Below are positions 48,509 to 57,489 of a stretch of DNA of 64,000 bases, piece after piece. The translations under genes and the position numbers were made by a program. Each line of letters starts with the position of its first letter. Positions within the stretch are counted from its first letter, which is position 1. The notes below the pieces were generated by a model that made no database searches, had not been told where the DNA came from, and saw only the letters and a list, made by a program, of their open reading frames with translations. The stretch covers positions 4,047,001-4,111,000 of the forward strand of contig NZ_JARUBM010000002.1 of NCBI RefSeq assembly GCF_029626175.1, given 5' to 3'. The DNA comes from Micromonospora sp. WMMD1082. GTDB lineage: Bacteria; Actinomycetota; Actinomycetes; Mycobacteriales; Micromonosporaceae.

Positions 48509-48760
48509 TCTGGTGCTCGCGCCTGGTGGTTTCTTGAGGGTCTGGCTCTCCCGCCGGGTGTCTCGTGCGGTCTGGTGCTCGCGCTGCGTGGTCTCGTGGA
48601 GGTCTGGCTCTCCGGCCGCATGGTCTCGTCGGGTCTGACGCTCGCGCTGGGTGATCCCCGTGCGGTCCGGCCCTCGCTCTTGGCCGTGTGCGGTCTCGCC
48701 CTCGCCTCGTCTCTCGCCCTTGCCCCGTTTCTCGCCCTTGCCCCGTTTCTCGCTCTCGCC
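48509..48760. repeat. 62-63 bp degenerate repeats and an 18-bp repeat
   Basis: Units sharing TCTGGTGCTCGCGC and GGTCTGGCTCTC start at 48509, 48571 and 48634. They give way to two exact copies of CTCGCCCTTGCCCCGTTT at 48713-48748 and degenerate ones after. Open frames exist on both strands but look like by-products of the repeats. Confidence 0.65.
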
Positions 48761-48914
48761 CGTCTCCCGGCCCATGCCTGGCCTGTCGCCCTCGTCTGCC
48801 TGTCGCCCTTCGTCCGGCCGGCCGGCTCGCGCTGGGCTGATCTTGTCGATCTGGCCTGCCAGGTTCGCGCACTGTCCGGCCCCACGTTGCTGCTGTGCGG
48901 CGTAACCAATGTCA

Positions 48915-48959
48915 ATCTTGGACAGTTTCCGTTCGCGCGGAACGGAAACTGTCCAAGAT
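48915..48959. other. Perfect 20-bp hairpin in non-coding DNA
   Basis: ATCTTGGACAGTTTCCGTTC at 48915-48934 pairs perfectly with 48940-48959 around a GCGCG loop. It is the longest perfect short-loop hairpin in the window. The arginase and PBP genes converge on this region but their ends are about 480 bases away on each side, so a simple terminator role is doubtful. Confidence 0.7.
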
Positions 48960-49144
48960 CTGAGGCGATCCGTGCCGTAGCCCGGCCGCAGGCGCCCGAT
49001 TCACTCGCGCCATCAGCTCGACAGGGCCGTACCACCGATGGTTCGCCGCGCGCCGCTGGTCGGCTGGTCCGCTCATCCGGCGGGCGGACCTGATCCGCGC
49101 CCGGACGCGCCGGGTTTCGCATCCGCTGCCATCCCAAGCCCGGG

Positions 49145-49385
49145 CTGTCCGTGCTGCGCGGGGCGTGTCCGCGCTGCCCGTGCTGCGGGGGGTATTGTCC
49201 GCGCTGCCCTGCCCGCGCTGCCCTGCCCGCGGGGTGTTGTCCGCGGGGTGTTGTCCGCGCAGCACGGACAGCGCTGCCCGGGAGACATCCGCGCTGCTCT
49301 GCTTGCCTGCTCTGCTTGCCTGCGCTGCGCGCGCTGCCCGCGCTGTGCTGCGCGCGCTGCCCCGCGCTGTGCTGCTCGCGGTGCC
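49145..49385. repeat. Low-complexity GCGCTGCC-type repeats
   Basis: Many imperfect copies of GCGCTGCCC, GTGTTGTCCGCGGG (two in a row near 49217-49245) and CTGCTTGCCTG (two near 49299-49322). No gene that I can support. With the repeats at 48509-48760 and the hairpin at 48915 it makes about 1 kb of non-coding DNA between convergent genes (48428-49438). Confidence 0.6.
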
Positions 49386-49438
49386 AGGGGGCGTCTGCGT
49401 CGGCGGGGGTGCTTGGGATGGTCCGTGGAGTGTCGCGG

Positions 49439-51391
49439 TTAGTTGGGTAGGGCGCGCAGGAAGCGTTCCGCGATCGGTAGGGCGGTGCCGCTGCCCGAGC
49501 CACCCTTCTCGACGAAGACCGCGAAGGCGATGTCGCCCTGCCAGCCGACGAACCAGGCGTGGGTGTTCTCCGGGTTGTTGTCGTACTCGGCGGTGCCGGT
49601 CTTGCCGTGCACCGGCTCGCCCGGGACGTCCCGCAACGCGGTGCCGGTGCCGCTGGTGACCACCTCGCGCATCATGCTTCGCGCCGCCGCCACCGCCTCG
49701 GGCTTCAGCTCCGGGCCCGGCTCGCCCGCCCGCTCCGGCGCGGGGTCGAGGAGCAGCTTCGGCGGGACGAAGCCGCCCTTGGCCACCGCTGCGGTGGCCG
49801 CGGCCATGGCCAGCGGGCTGACCACGGTCGTACCCTGCCCGATCGCCGCAGCGGCCTGCTCGGTGGCGCCGCCGCCCGCGGAGACCTTTCCGGTGAACGC
49901 GTCGAGGCCCACCTCCCACTCACCCTCCAGGCCCAGGGTGCGCCCGGTGGCGGCGAGCCCGTCCGCGCCCAACTGCGGGGCGAGCGCGGCGAAGGCGGTG
50001 TTGCAGGACCTGGCGAAGTTGGTGCGGAACGGCACCTTGCCGAGTGCGAAGTCGTTGGAGTTCTTGAACGAACGGCCGTCGACGATACGCGTCTTGGGGC
50101 AGTCGACGATGGTGTCCGGGGTCACCGCCCCGCGTTCCACCAGCCCGAGCGCGCTGACCATCTTGAAGGTCGAGCCTGGCGGCACCTGTGCGGTGAAGGC
50201 CAGGTTCTCCCCGGCGGCGCCGGGACCGTTGGCGGCGGCGAGGACCGCGCTGTCGCTGATGCGTACGGCCACCAGGGCGGACCGCCTCTGCTCCCCGCGC
50301 AGCGCCTGGTCGGCCGCGTTCTGGGTGGCCACGTCGAGGGTGGTCCGCACCGGCTCGCCGGGCTGTGGCTCGCGCCGGAACACCTCGGTGCCGGTCGGCT
50401 CCACCGTGCCGTCCGCGCCGGAGCGCTTGATGATCACGGTGAGCCCCGGTACGCCGCGCAGCCGCTCGTCCCACCGCCCCTGCAACCCGCCGTGCCCGAC
50501 GAGGTCACCGGGGGAGTACCGGTCGGGGAAGTTCGTGAGGTCGTCGGCCTGCGCCGGGTCGACGGTGCCCAGCACCGCCCGGGCGAACTCGCGGGTCGGG
50601 GCGAGGTCCAGCTTCTCGGCGCGGAACTTCGTCCCCGGTAGGTCGTAGATGCGGGGCTTGATCTGCCGGTACGCCTCGTCGCGCAGGATGACCACCTCGA
50701 CGAATGCGCCCGGATCGGCCTCGTCGAGCCGCTTGGCCAGGCCGGAGAGATCGACCGGCGGGGAGATCGCCGGCCGGATCGCGCGGAACGCGGCGTCCAG
50801 TTCGCGGGTGAGGGCCTTGACGTCGGTCACCTCGCTGGGCTGCAGGCCCACCCGGACCACCGGGCGCGGTGCCAGGATCGGCTCGCCGGCACCGTCGAGC
50901 ACCCCGGCGCGCGGTGCGGCGTCCCGCCGAAGGCCGAGCCGGTCACCGCGCGTGAGCTGCTCCTGCACCACCTGGGGCTCCCAGATCACCTGCCAGTCCT
51001 CGTCGCGCCCCCGGGTGAGCCGTACCGGTCGGTCGTACGCCCAGCTGGTCTCGCCCGGCAGCACCCACTCCACCCGGATCGTGGCGGTAGCGGTGTTCTG
51101 GACCACCTCGGGATCGCCGCGCCGGCTCAGCGTGGGTGGCGTGCCGGCCAGTTCGCCGGAGAGTTCCTTGATCTCCCGTGCGACGTCGGCGGCGGCGACC
51201 TTCGCGCCGGTCGGGTCGACGAAGCCGACCGCCTGGAGGTCACCCGACCGCCAGCCGGCCAGGAAGGCGTCGACGCTGCGCTGCGGGCCGTCCTCGCCGG
51301 AGCAGGCGACCAGGGTGGCCGAGGCGAGCAGGGAGGTGACGACGACGGCGAGTCGTGACCGTGTGTAACGGTGACGGCGGGTGCGCTCCAT
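49439..51391 (-). CDS. Class B penicillin-binding protein lipoprotein with NTF2-like domain
   Basis: A 650-residue transpeptidase. The signal sequence ends in LVACSG, a lipobox, so the protein is probably lipid-anchored rather than held by a helix. Residues about 32-150 resemble the MecA_N/NTF2-like domain of low-affinity PBP2a-like enzymes, followed by a dimerization region and the transpeptidase domain with STFK, SCN and KTGTAEYD. It should cross-link peptidoglycan. The ATG at 51391 is preceded by AGGAGGAAG. Low beta-lactam affinity is inferred only from domain layout. Confidence 0.9.
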   Translation of the reverse strand: MERTRRHRYTRSRLAVVVTSLLASATLVACSGEDGPQRSVDAFLAGWRSGDLQAVGFVDPTGAKVAAADVAREIKELSGELAGTPPTLSRRGDPEVVQNTATATIRVEWVLPGETSWAYDRPVRLTRGRDEDWQVIWEPQVVQEQLTRGDRLGLRRDAAPRAGVLDGAGEPILAPRPVVRVGLQPSEVTDVKALTRELDAAFRAIRPAISPPVDLSGLAKRLDEADPGAFVEVVILRDEAYRQIKPRIYDLPGTKFRAEKLDLAPTREFARAVLGTVDPAQADDLTNFPDRYSPGDLVGHGGLQGRWDERLRGVPGLTVIIKRSGADGTVEPTGTEVFRREPQPGEPVRTTLDVATQNAADQALRGEQRRSALVAVRISDSAVLAAANGPGAAGENLAFTAQVPPGSTFKMVSALGLVERGAVTPDTIVDCPKTRIVDGRSFKNSNDFALGKVPFRTNFARSCNTAFAALAPQLGADGLAATGRTLGLEGEWEVGLDAFTGKVSAGGGATEQAAAAIGQGTTVVSPLAMAAATAAVAKGGFVPPKLLLDPAPERAGEPGPELKPEAVAAARSMMREVVTSGTGTALRDVPGEPVHGKTGTAEYDNNPENTHAWFVGWQGDIAFAVFVEKGGSGSGTALPIAERFLRALPN

Positions 51392-51641
51392 GCGGTGCTT
51401 CCTCCTGGTCGGGCTGCCCCGCACGCTAGTACGCCCCGGCGTCCGGCACTGTCCCTGGCGTGCCCTGCCAGGCGAAAAGACGGACCGCGACGGTGTGATG
51501 AACAACATCTGGTGGGGTACTCCTGATCCGGCCGAACCTCGTACCGCAACGGGTGAAGGGATGACGTCGGAGATCCGGACGTCCGGCCGGTGGTCCGCCG
51601 ACGGAGGAACCGCTCGGTCGGCCTAGGCTTGGCGGCAGAGT

Positions 51642-51661
51642 GACCCACAGCGTTGTGGGTC
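51642..51661 (+). promoter_or_regulatory. Small perfect hairpin at the GDH ribosome binding site
   Basis: GACCCACA-GCGT-TGTGGGTC, an 8-bp stem ending directly before the GAGGGGA site of the GDH gene. A TAGGCT hexamer at 51624-51629 is a possible -10 box; the hairpin would then form the very 5' end of the mRNA. It could also be an operator. Confidence 0.4.
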
Positions 51662-51677
51662 GAGGGGAGTGGCACCG

Positions 51678-54600
51678 ATGGACCGGCGTCCGGCGATCAA
51701 ACCGGGTCCCGACCTCCGGCAGGCTGACACCGGCCGGGACGACAGCTTCGACACGGAGACCGACGGGGACGGTTTCGGCCGACTCGAAACAGGCGTGACC
51801 GGCGCGACCGGTTCGAGCATCGACACCCTCTACGACCTGGGTCTGCCGCCGGAGGCGCTGACGGACGACGTGGAGGACGCCGAACTCGACGAGCCGGTGC
51901 CCAACGCCGAGCGGCTGGTGGCGCAGGCGGTGGCACTGGCCGGCGACGACCACGACGCGGCGACCCTGGTGGGCCGTTTCTGGCGGTTCGCGCCGGACGA
52001 GGAGCTGATCGGGTTCACCGCCGAGGAGATGCTCGACGCCGCCCGCGCGCATCGGGAGCTGGCCCAGCAGCGGGTGCCGGGCGAGTTGCGGCTGCGGATC
52101 CACTCACCCGACGCGGAGCAGCACCACAGCGTCATCGAGATCGTCACCGACGACATGCCGTTCCTGGTCGACTCGGTGACCGCCCTGCTCAACACCCACC
52201 ATCTGGACGTGCACCTGCTGGTGCACCCGCTGGTCGTGGTGCGTCGGGAGCCGCTGGGCCGGCTGGTCGAGGTGGCCGCTGACGTGGAGCCGGACGACGC
52301 GATCTCCGGCGACCTGGTCGAGAGCTGGATGCGGATCGAGATCGATCCGGTTCGCGGCCCGGAGGAGCGGGACAAGCTGCGCCGGGAGTTGCAGCGGGTG
52401 CTCACCGACGTGCGGGAGGCCGTCGAGGACTGGCCGAAGATGCGCCAGCGGGCCCTGTCCCTCGCCGACGAGCTGGCCGCCGCGCGGACCAGCGACAACC
52501 GGCCGCCGGTGCCGGAGAAGGACATCACGGACTCGGTGGAGCTGCTGCGCTGGCTCGCCCACGACCACTTCACCTTCCTGGGTTACCGGGAGTACCGGCT
52601 GGTGCCGGACTCGGAGCGGGGCGGGCCGGCGCTGGAGGCGGTGCTCGGCACCGGGCTGGGCATCCTGCGGCAGGACTCGCCCGAGGCCCGCGCCCTGTCG
52701 TCGATGACGCCGGAGGCGCACGAGAAGGTCACCGAGAAGCGCCTGCTGATCATCACCAAGGCGAACTCGCGGGCCACCGTGCACCGCTCGGCGTACCTCG
52801 ACTACATCGGTTTCAAGATCTTCGACGCCAACGGCGAGGTGGTGGGCGAGCGGCGGTTCCTGGGCCTGTTCTCCACCGCCGCGTACCGGACCAGCGTGCA
52901 GGAGCTGCCGGTGGTCCGGCGCAAGGTCGCCGAGGTGCTGGACCGTTCCGGGCTGAGCCTGCGCAGCCACTCCGGCAAGGACCTGATGCAGATCCTGGAG
53001 ACGTACCCGCGCGACGAGTTGTTCCAGATCAAGACCGACGACCTCTACCACGCGGTCATCGGTGTGCTGCGCATGGCCGGCCGCCGGCAGCTGCGGGTCT
53101 TCCTGCGCCGGGACGCGTACGGGCGGTTCATCTCCTGCCTGATCTACCTGCCCCGGGACCGGTTCACCACCCAGAACCGGCTGCGCATGCAGGACATCCT
53201 GCTGCGCGAGCTGAACGGTGTCGGGGTGGACTACACCACCCGGGTGACCGAGTCGATGCTGGCCCGGGTGCACTTCATCGTGCGTACCGACCCGACCAGC
53301 CCGCCCGGTGACATCGACGCCGACCTGCTCGCCGAGGAGCTGGCCGACGCCACCCGGCTGTGGGACGACGACTACCGGCTGGTGCTGGAGCGCAAGCTCG
53401 GCGACGAGCAGGCCAAGCACCTGTTCGGCCGGTACGCCGACGCGTTCCCGGAGGGCTACAAGGACGGGCACACGCCGTACGAGGCGATGAAGGACCTGGC
53501 CAAGCTGGAGCTGCTGGAGGAGTCCGGCCAGCTGGAGATGCACCTGTTCCGCAAGCAGCTGATGCCGCGTGCCGGCGGCCGGGGCCCGGACGTCGACGAG
53601 TCGATGGACGTGCGGTTCAAGGTCTACCGGTACGGCGAGCCGATGATGCTCTCGGCGGTGCTGCCCGTGCTGCACTCGCTCGGCGTGAAGGTGGTCGACG
53701 AGCACCCGTACGAGGTGGAGCGGGTCGACGGCCGGATCTGGCTGTACGACTTCGGGCTGCGCCTGCCGGAGGGGCACCAGGACCTGGCCGAGGTGCGCCC
53801 GCACGTGGAGAACGCCTTCGCCGCGGCATGGCGGGGCGAGGCCGAGGTGGACCGCTTCAACGAGCTGGTGCTGCGCGCCGGGCTCACCTGGCGCCAGGTG
53901 GTGGTGCTCCGGGCGTACGCGAAGTACCTGCGCCAGACGGGCACGGTCTTCTCCCAGGACTACATGGAGTCGACCTTCATCGCGTACCCGGCCATCGCCA
54001 CCCTGCTGGTGCAGCTCTTCGAGGCGCGGTTCGAGCCGGGTCCGGCCGGCGACGAGCAGCGTCAGCGGCGCAGCGCCGAACTGGTTGCCGAGATCGACAC
54101 CGCACTCGACGGCGTGGCCAGCCTCGACCAGGACCGGATCCTGCGGTCGTACCTGACCCTGATCCAGGGCACCCTGCGGACCAGCTTCTACCAGAAGCCG
54201 GTCGGTGGGCGACCCAAGCCGTACGTGGCGTTCAAGCTCGATCCGCAGGCGATCCCCGAGCTGCCCGCACCCCGACCGAAGTTCGAGATCTTCGTGTACT
54301 CGCCCCGATTCGAGGGCGTACACCTGCGGTTCGGGCCGGTGGCCCGGGGCGGCCTGCGCTGGTCGGACCGGCGGGAGGACTTCCGCACCGAGGTGCTCGG
54401 CCTGGTCAAGGCGCAGATGGTGAAGAACGCCGTGATCGTGCCGGTGGGCGCCAAGGGCGGCTTCGTGCTCAAGCAGAAGCCGGGCGACCGGGACGAGGCC
54501 GTCGTCTGCTACCAGGAGTTCATCTCGGCGCTGCTGGACGTCACCGACAACATCGTGGCCGGCGAGATCGTGCCGCCGGAGGACGTGGTCCGGCACGACG

Positions 54601-56732
54601 GCGACGACCCGTACATGGTGGTGGCGGCGGACAAGGGCACCGCAACCTTCTCCGACACCGCCAACGAGATCTCCACCGCGCACCGCTTCTGGCTGGGTGA
54701 CGCCTTCGCCTCCGGCGGTTCGGCGGGCTACGACCACAAGAAGATGGGCATCACCGCGCGGGGCGCGTGGGAGTCGGTCAAGCGGCACTTCCGGGAGCTG
54801 GGCCACGACACCCAGAGCCAGGACTTCACCGTGGTCGGGGTCGGTGACATGTCCGGTGACGTGTTCGGCAACGGCATGCTGCTGTCGGAGCACATCCGGC
54901 TGGTGGCCGCCTTCGACCACCGGCACATCTTCCTGGACCCGGACCCGGACGCGGCCAGCTCGTACCGCGAACGGAAGCGGCTGTTCGAGCTGTCCCGCTC
55001 GACCTGGGAGGACTACGACGCCGAGCTGATCTCCGCCGGTGGCGGGATCTACCCGCGTGCGGCGAAGTCGGTGCCGGTGTCGCCGCAGGTCCGCGCCGTG
55101 CTCGGGCTGGACGACGACGTCGAACAGCTGAGCCCGCAGGAGCTGATGAAGGCCATCCTCACCGCGCCGGTCGACCTGTTCTGGAACGGCGGCATCGGCA
55201 CCTACGTCAAGGCGTCCAGCCAGACCAACGCCGAGGTGGGCGACAAGTCCAACGACGCGATCCGGGTGGACGGGCGCGCCCTGCGCTGCCGGGTGGTCGG
55301 CGAGGGCGGCAACCTGGGTTTCACCCAGCACGGCCGGATCGAGTACGCCCAGGCGGGCGGCCGGATGTACACCGACTTCATCGACAACGCGGCCGGGGTG
55401 GACTGCTCCGACCACGAGGTGAACATCAAGATCCTGTTGAACACCGCGGTCGCCGACGGCGAACTGACCGTTCCCGAGCGGGACGAGCTGCTCGCCCGGA
55501 TGACCGACGAGGTCGGCGAGCTGGTGCTGCGGGACAACTACGACCAGGCCCGGGCGATCAACAACTCCCAGGCCCAGGCGATCTCGCTGCTTCCGGTGCA
55601 CCGACGGATGATCACCGAGCTGGAGCGCTCGGGCGCGCTGGACCGGGCGCTGGAGGCACTGCCGCCCGACGATGAACTCGCGGTACGCGCCGAGTCCGGG
55701 CTGACCGCCCCGGAGTTCGCGGTGCTGCTCGCGTACGTGAAGATCGCCCTGGAGAAGGAGATCCTCACCGAAGGGTTGGCCGACGAGGAGTGGACCAGCG
55801 AGGTGCTGGTCAACTACTTCCCGACGCCGATGCGGGAGCGGTTCGCCGACCGGATGGGCCGGCACCGGCTGCGCCGCGACATCGTCACCACGGTGCTGGT
55901 CAACGAGGCGATCAACCGGGGCGGCATCTCGTTCGTCTTCCGGGTGGTCGAGGAGACCGCCGCGTCGGCGGCGGACGTGATCCGGGCGTACGTGGTGGTC
56001 CGTGAGGTCTTCGGGCTGCGCCAGCTCTGGGACGCGGTCGAGGCGTTGGACAACCGGATCGACCCGGAGTTGCAGACCAGCCTCTACCTGGACACCCGGC
56101 GGCTGCTGGACCGCGCGGTGCGCTGGCTGGTGACCAACCGGCGGTCGCCGATCGACGTGCCGGCGGAGATCGCCCGGCTGCGGGACGGGATCGCCCGGCT
56201 GCTGCCGCAGCTGGAGACGCTGTTCTACGGCAGCGAGCGGGAGGCCATCGTGGCGCACATCGGGTCGATGACCGAGCGTGGTGTGCCGCGTGAGCTGGCC
56301 GAGCGGAGCACCCGGCTGATGTACAGCTTCGGCCTGCTCGACGTGGTGGAGACCGCCGCGGGCACCGGCCGGGAGGTGGGCGAGGTGGCCTCGGTCTACT
56401 TCGTGCTCTCCGACCGGTTCCGGGTGGACTCGCTGCTGTCGAAGATCTCCCTGCTGCCCCGTGAGGACCGGTGGCAGACCCTCGCGCGGATGGCGCTGCG
56501 CTACGACCTGTACGCCGCGCTCGCCGCGCTCACCGCGGAGGTGCTCGACTCCACCTCGGGGGAGCTTCCCGCGCAGGAACGGGTGCAGCAGTGGGAGCAG
56601 TCCAACGCCACCTCCATCCACCGCGCCCAACGGGCGATGGGAGAGTTCGACGAGTCCCGGGCCGACCTGGCCGCCCTGTCGGTCCTGCTCCGCCAGATCC
56701 GCACCCTGGTCCGCACCTCCGCGGCCACCTGA
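51678..56732 (+). CDS. gdh: NAD-specific glutamate dehydrogenase, 180-kDa class
   Basis: Oxidatively deaminates glutamate to 2-oxoglutarate and ammonia with NAD+. The 1,684-residue size is that of the L-180 class first described in Streptomyces. A long N-terminal regulatory region with ACT-like folds precedes the catalytic core, with GGLRWSDRREDFRTEVLGLV and the lysine-bearing PVGAKGGFVLK segments, the TVVGVGDMSGDVFGNGML dinucleotide-binding loop, and a large C-terminal helical domain. The ATG at 51678 is nine bases from GAGGGGA; a GTG at 51669 is in frame but too close to that site. Confidence 0.95.
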   Translation: MDRRPAIKPGPDLRQADTGRDDSFDTETDGDGFGRLETGVTGATGSSIDTLYDLGLPPEALTDDVEDAELDEPVPNAERLVAQAVALAGDDHDAATLVGRFWRFAPDEELIGFTAEEMLDAARAHRELAQQRVPGELRLRIHSPDAEQHHSVIEIVTDDMPFLVDSVTALLNTHHLDVHLLVHPLVVVRREPLGRLVEVAADVEPDDAISGDLVESWMRIEIDPVRGPEERDKLRRELQRVLTDVREAVEDWPKMRQRALSLADELAAARTSDNRPPVPEKDITDSVELLRWLAHDHFTFLGYREYRLVPDSERGGPALEAVLGTGLGILRQDSPEARALSSMTPEAHEKVTEKRLLIITKANSRATVHRSAYLDYIGFKIFDANGEVVGERRFLGLFSTAAYRTSVQELPVVRRKVAEVLDRSGLSLRSHSGKDLMQILETYPRDELFQIKTDDLYHAVIGVLRMAGRRQLRVFLRRDAYGRFISCLIYLPRDRFTTQNRLRMQDILLRELNGVGVDYTTRVTESMLARVHFIVRTDPTSPPGDIDADLLAEELADATRLWDDDYRLVLERKLGDEQAKHLFGRYADAFPEGYKDGHTPYEAMKDLAKLELLEESGQLEMHLFRKQLMPRAGGRGPDVDESMDVRFKVYRYGEPMMLSAVLPVLHSLGVKVVDEHPYEVERVDGRIWLYDFGLRLPEGHQDLAEVRPHVENAFAAAWRGEAEVDRFNELVLRAGLTWRQVVVLRAYAKYLRQTGTVFSQDYMESTFIAYPAIATLLVQLFEARFEPGPAGDEQRQRRSAELVAEIDTALDGVASLDQDRILRSYLTLIQGTLRTSFYQKPVGGRPKPYVAFKLDPQAIPELPAPRPKFEIFVYSPRFEGVHLRFGPVARGGLRWSDRREDFRTEVLGLVKAQMVKNAVIVPVGAKGGFVLKQKPGDRDEAVVCYQEFISALLDVTDNIVAGEIVPPEDVVRHDGDDPYMVVAADKGTATFSDTANEISTAHRFWLGDAFASGGSAGYDHKKMGITARGAWESVKRHFRELGHDTQSQDFTVVGVGDMSGDVFGNGMLLSEHIRLVAAFDHRHIFLDPDPDAASSYRERKRLFELSRSTWEDYDAELISAGGGIYPRAAKSVPVSPQVRAVLGLDDDVEQLSPQELMKAILTAPVDLFWNGGIGTYVKASSQTNAEVGDKSNDAIRVDGRALRCRVVGEGGNLGFTQHGRIEYAQAGGRMYTDFIDNAAGVDCSDHEVNIKILLNTAVADGELTVPERDELLARMTDEVGELVLRDNYDQARAINNSQAQAISLLPVHRRMITELERSGALDRALEALPPDDELAVRAESGLTAPEFAVLLAYVKIALEKEILTEGLADEEWTSEVLVNYFPTPMRERFADRMGRHRLRRDIVTTVLVNEAINRGGISFVFRVVEETAASAADVIRAYVVVREVFGLRQLWDAVEALDNRIDPELQTSLYLDTRRLLDRAVRWLVTNRRSPIDVPAEIARLRDGIARLLPQLETLFYGSEREAIVAHIGSMTERGVPRELAERSTRLMYSFGLLDVVETAAGTGREVGEVASVYFVLSDRFRVDSLLSKISLLPREDRWQTLARMALRYDLYAALAALTAEVLDSTSGELPAQERVQQWEQSNATSIHRAQRAMGEFDESRADLAALSVLLRQIRTLVRTSAAT

Positions 56733-56736
56733 CCCG

Positions 56737-56771
56737 CCGTGGCCCCGGCGGCCGTTGCGCCGGGGCCACGG
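56737..56771. terminator. Perfect 14-bp bidirectional terminator
   Basis: CCGTGGCCCCGGCG at 56737-56750 pairs perfectly with 56758-56771 around a seven-base loop, between the GDH gene and the oppositely oriented sortase gene. Confidence 0.87.
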
Positions 56772-56781
56772 ATCGTGGGGG

Positions 56782-57489
56782 TCAGGTCACCAGGGAGGCG
56801 AAGACGATCACGTTGTCGGGGTAGTCGCCGATGGCCTCGTCGAACTGGCCGCCGCAGGTGATGACCCGCAGCCCTGGGCGTTCGCTGGGGCCGTACACCT
56901 GCTCGCTGGGGAAGGCGTCCTTCGGGTGGGAGGCCACCGAGTCCACCTGGAAGCTGACCGGTCTGCCGTCCTCGCGGCCGACGGTGATGGTGTCGCCGGG
57001 TTGCAGGGCACCGAGGGAGAAGAAGACGGCGGGACCGATCGCCGCCGAGTCGACGTGCCCGACGATGACCGCGTTGCCGACCTCGCCCGGGCTCGGCCCC
57101 GGTGCGTACCAGCCGGCGAGCAGGGCCTGGTCCAGTGGGGGAACCTGTACGGTGCCGTCGGGGTTGGTCCCGAGTCGCATGATCTCCGCGTGGACACCGA
57201 TGCGGGGGATACTGATCGTGGTGGGGGTGGAGCGGGCCAGCCCGGCCGGCGGTCGGTCGACGCCACCGAGGTCGGTCTCCTCGAACGGACTGTCCGGCGG
57301 GGACACCTGCCCTCCGGCGCGCGCCACGGGTTGGGGCGGGCGGGCCGGTTCGGCGGTCTTCAGCGAGGCGCCGACGAGCCCCGAGCCCACCATGGCGAGC
57401 AGGACGACGACGGCGGCGCCGACGGCGCGCCACGGTCCACCGTGGCGGCCGCCGGCCCGTCTCGCCGTCGCGTCAGGCCGCGAACTCAT
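56782..57489 (-). CDS. Class F sortase
   Basis: A 235-residue membrane-anchored transpeptidase. One N-terminal helix (about residues 20-42), a Pro-rich spacer, then the sortase barrel with the catalytic His in VIVGHVDS and the catalytic Cys in LRVITCGGQFD; the Arg lies shortly after or is replaced, which I could not settle by eye. Class F sortases in actinobacteria often sit beside one secreted partner. Here the surface-protein gene overlaps this one by 17 bases. Confidence 0.88.
   Translation of the reverse strand: MSSRPDATARRAGGRHGGPWRAVGAAVVVLLAMVGSGLVGASLKTAEPARPPQPVARAGGQVSPPDSPFEETDLGGVDRPPAGLARSTPTTISIPRIGVHAEIMRLGTNPDGTVQVPPLDQALLAGWYAPGPSPGEVGNAVIVGHVDSAAIGPAVFFSLGALQPGDTITVGREDGRPVSFQVDSVASHPKDAFPSEQVYGPSERPGLRVITCGGQFDEAIGDYPDNVIVFASLVT

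Noticed and set aside
48039..49093. Open frames on both strands through the repeat-rich region, including a hydrophobic plus-strand frame from 48575
   Set aside because: Their composition follows the DNA repeats, they lack ribosome binding sites, and the frames are interrupted by the hairpin region.
52104..56630. Very long open frame antisense to the glutamate dehydrogenase gene
   Set aside because: A by-product of high-GC codon bias: it lies fully within a gene with strong family motifs and shows none itself.
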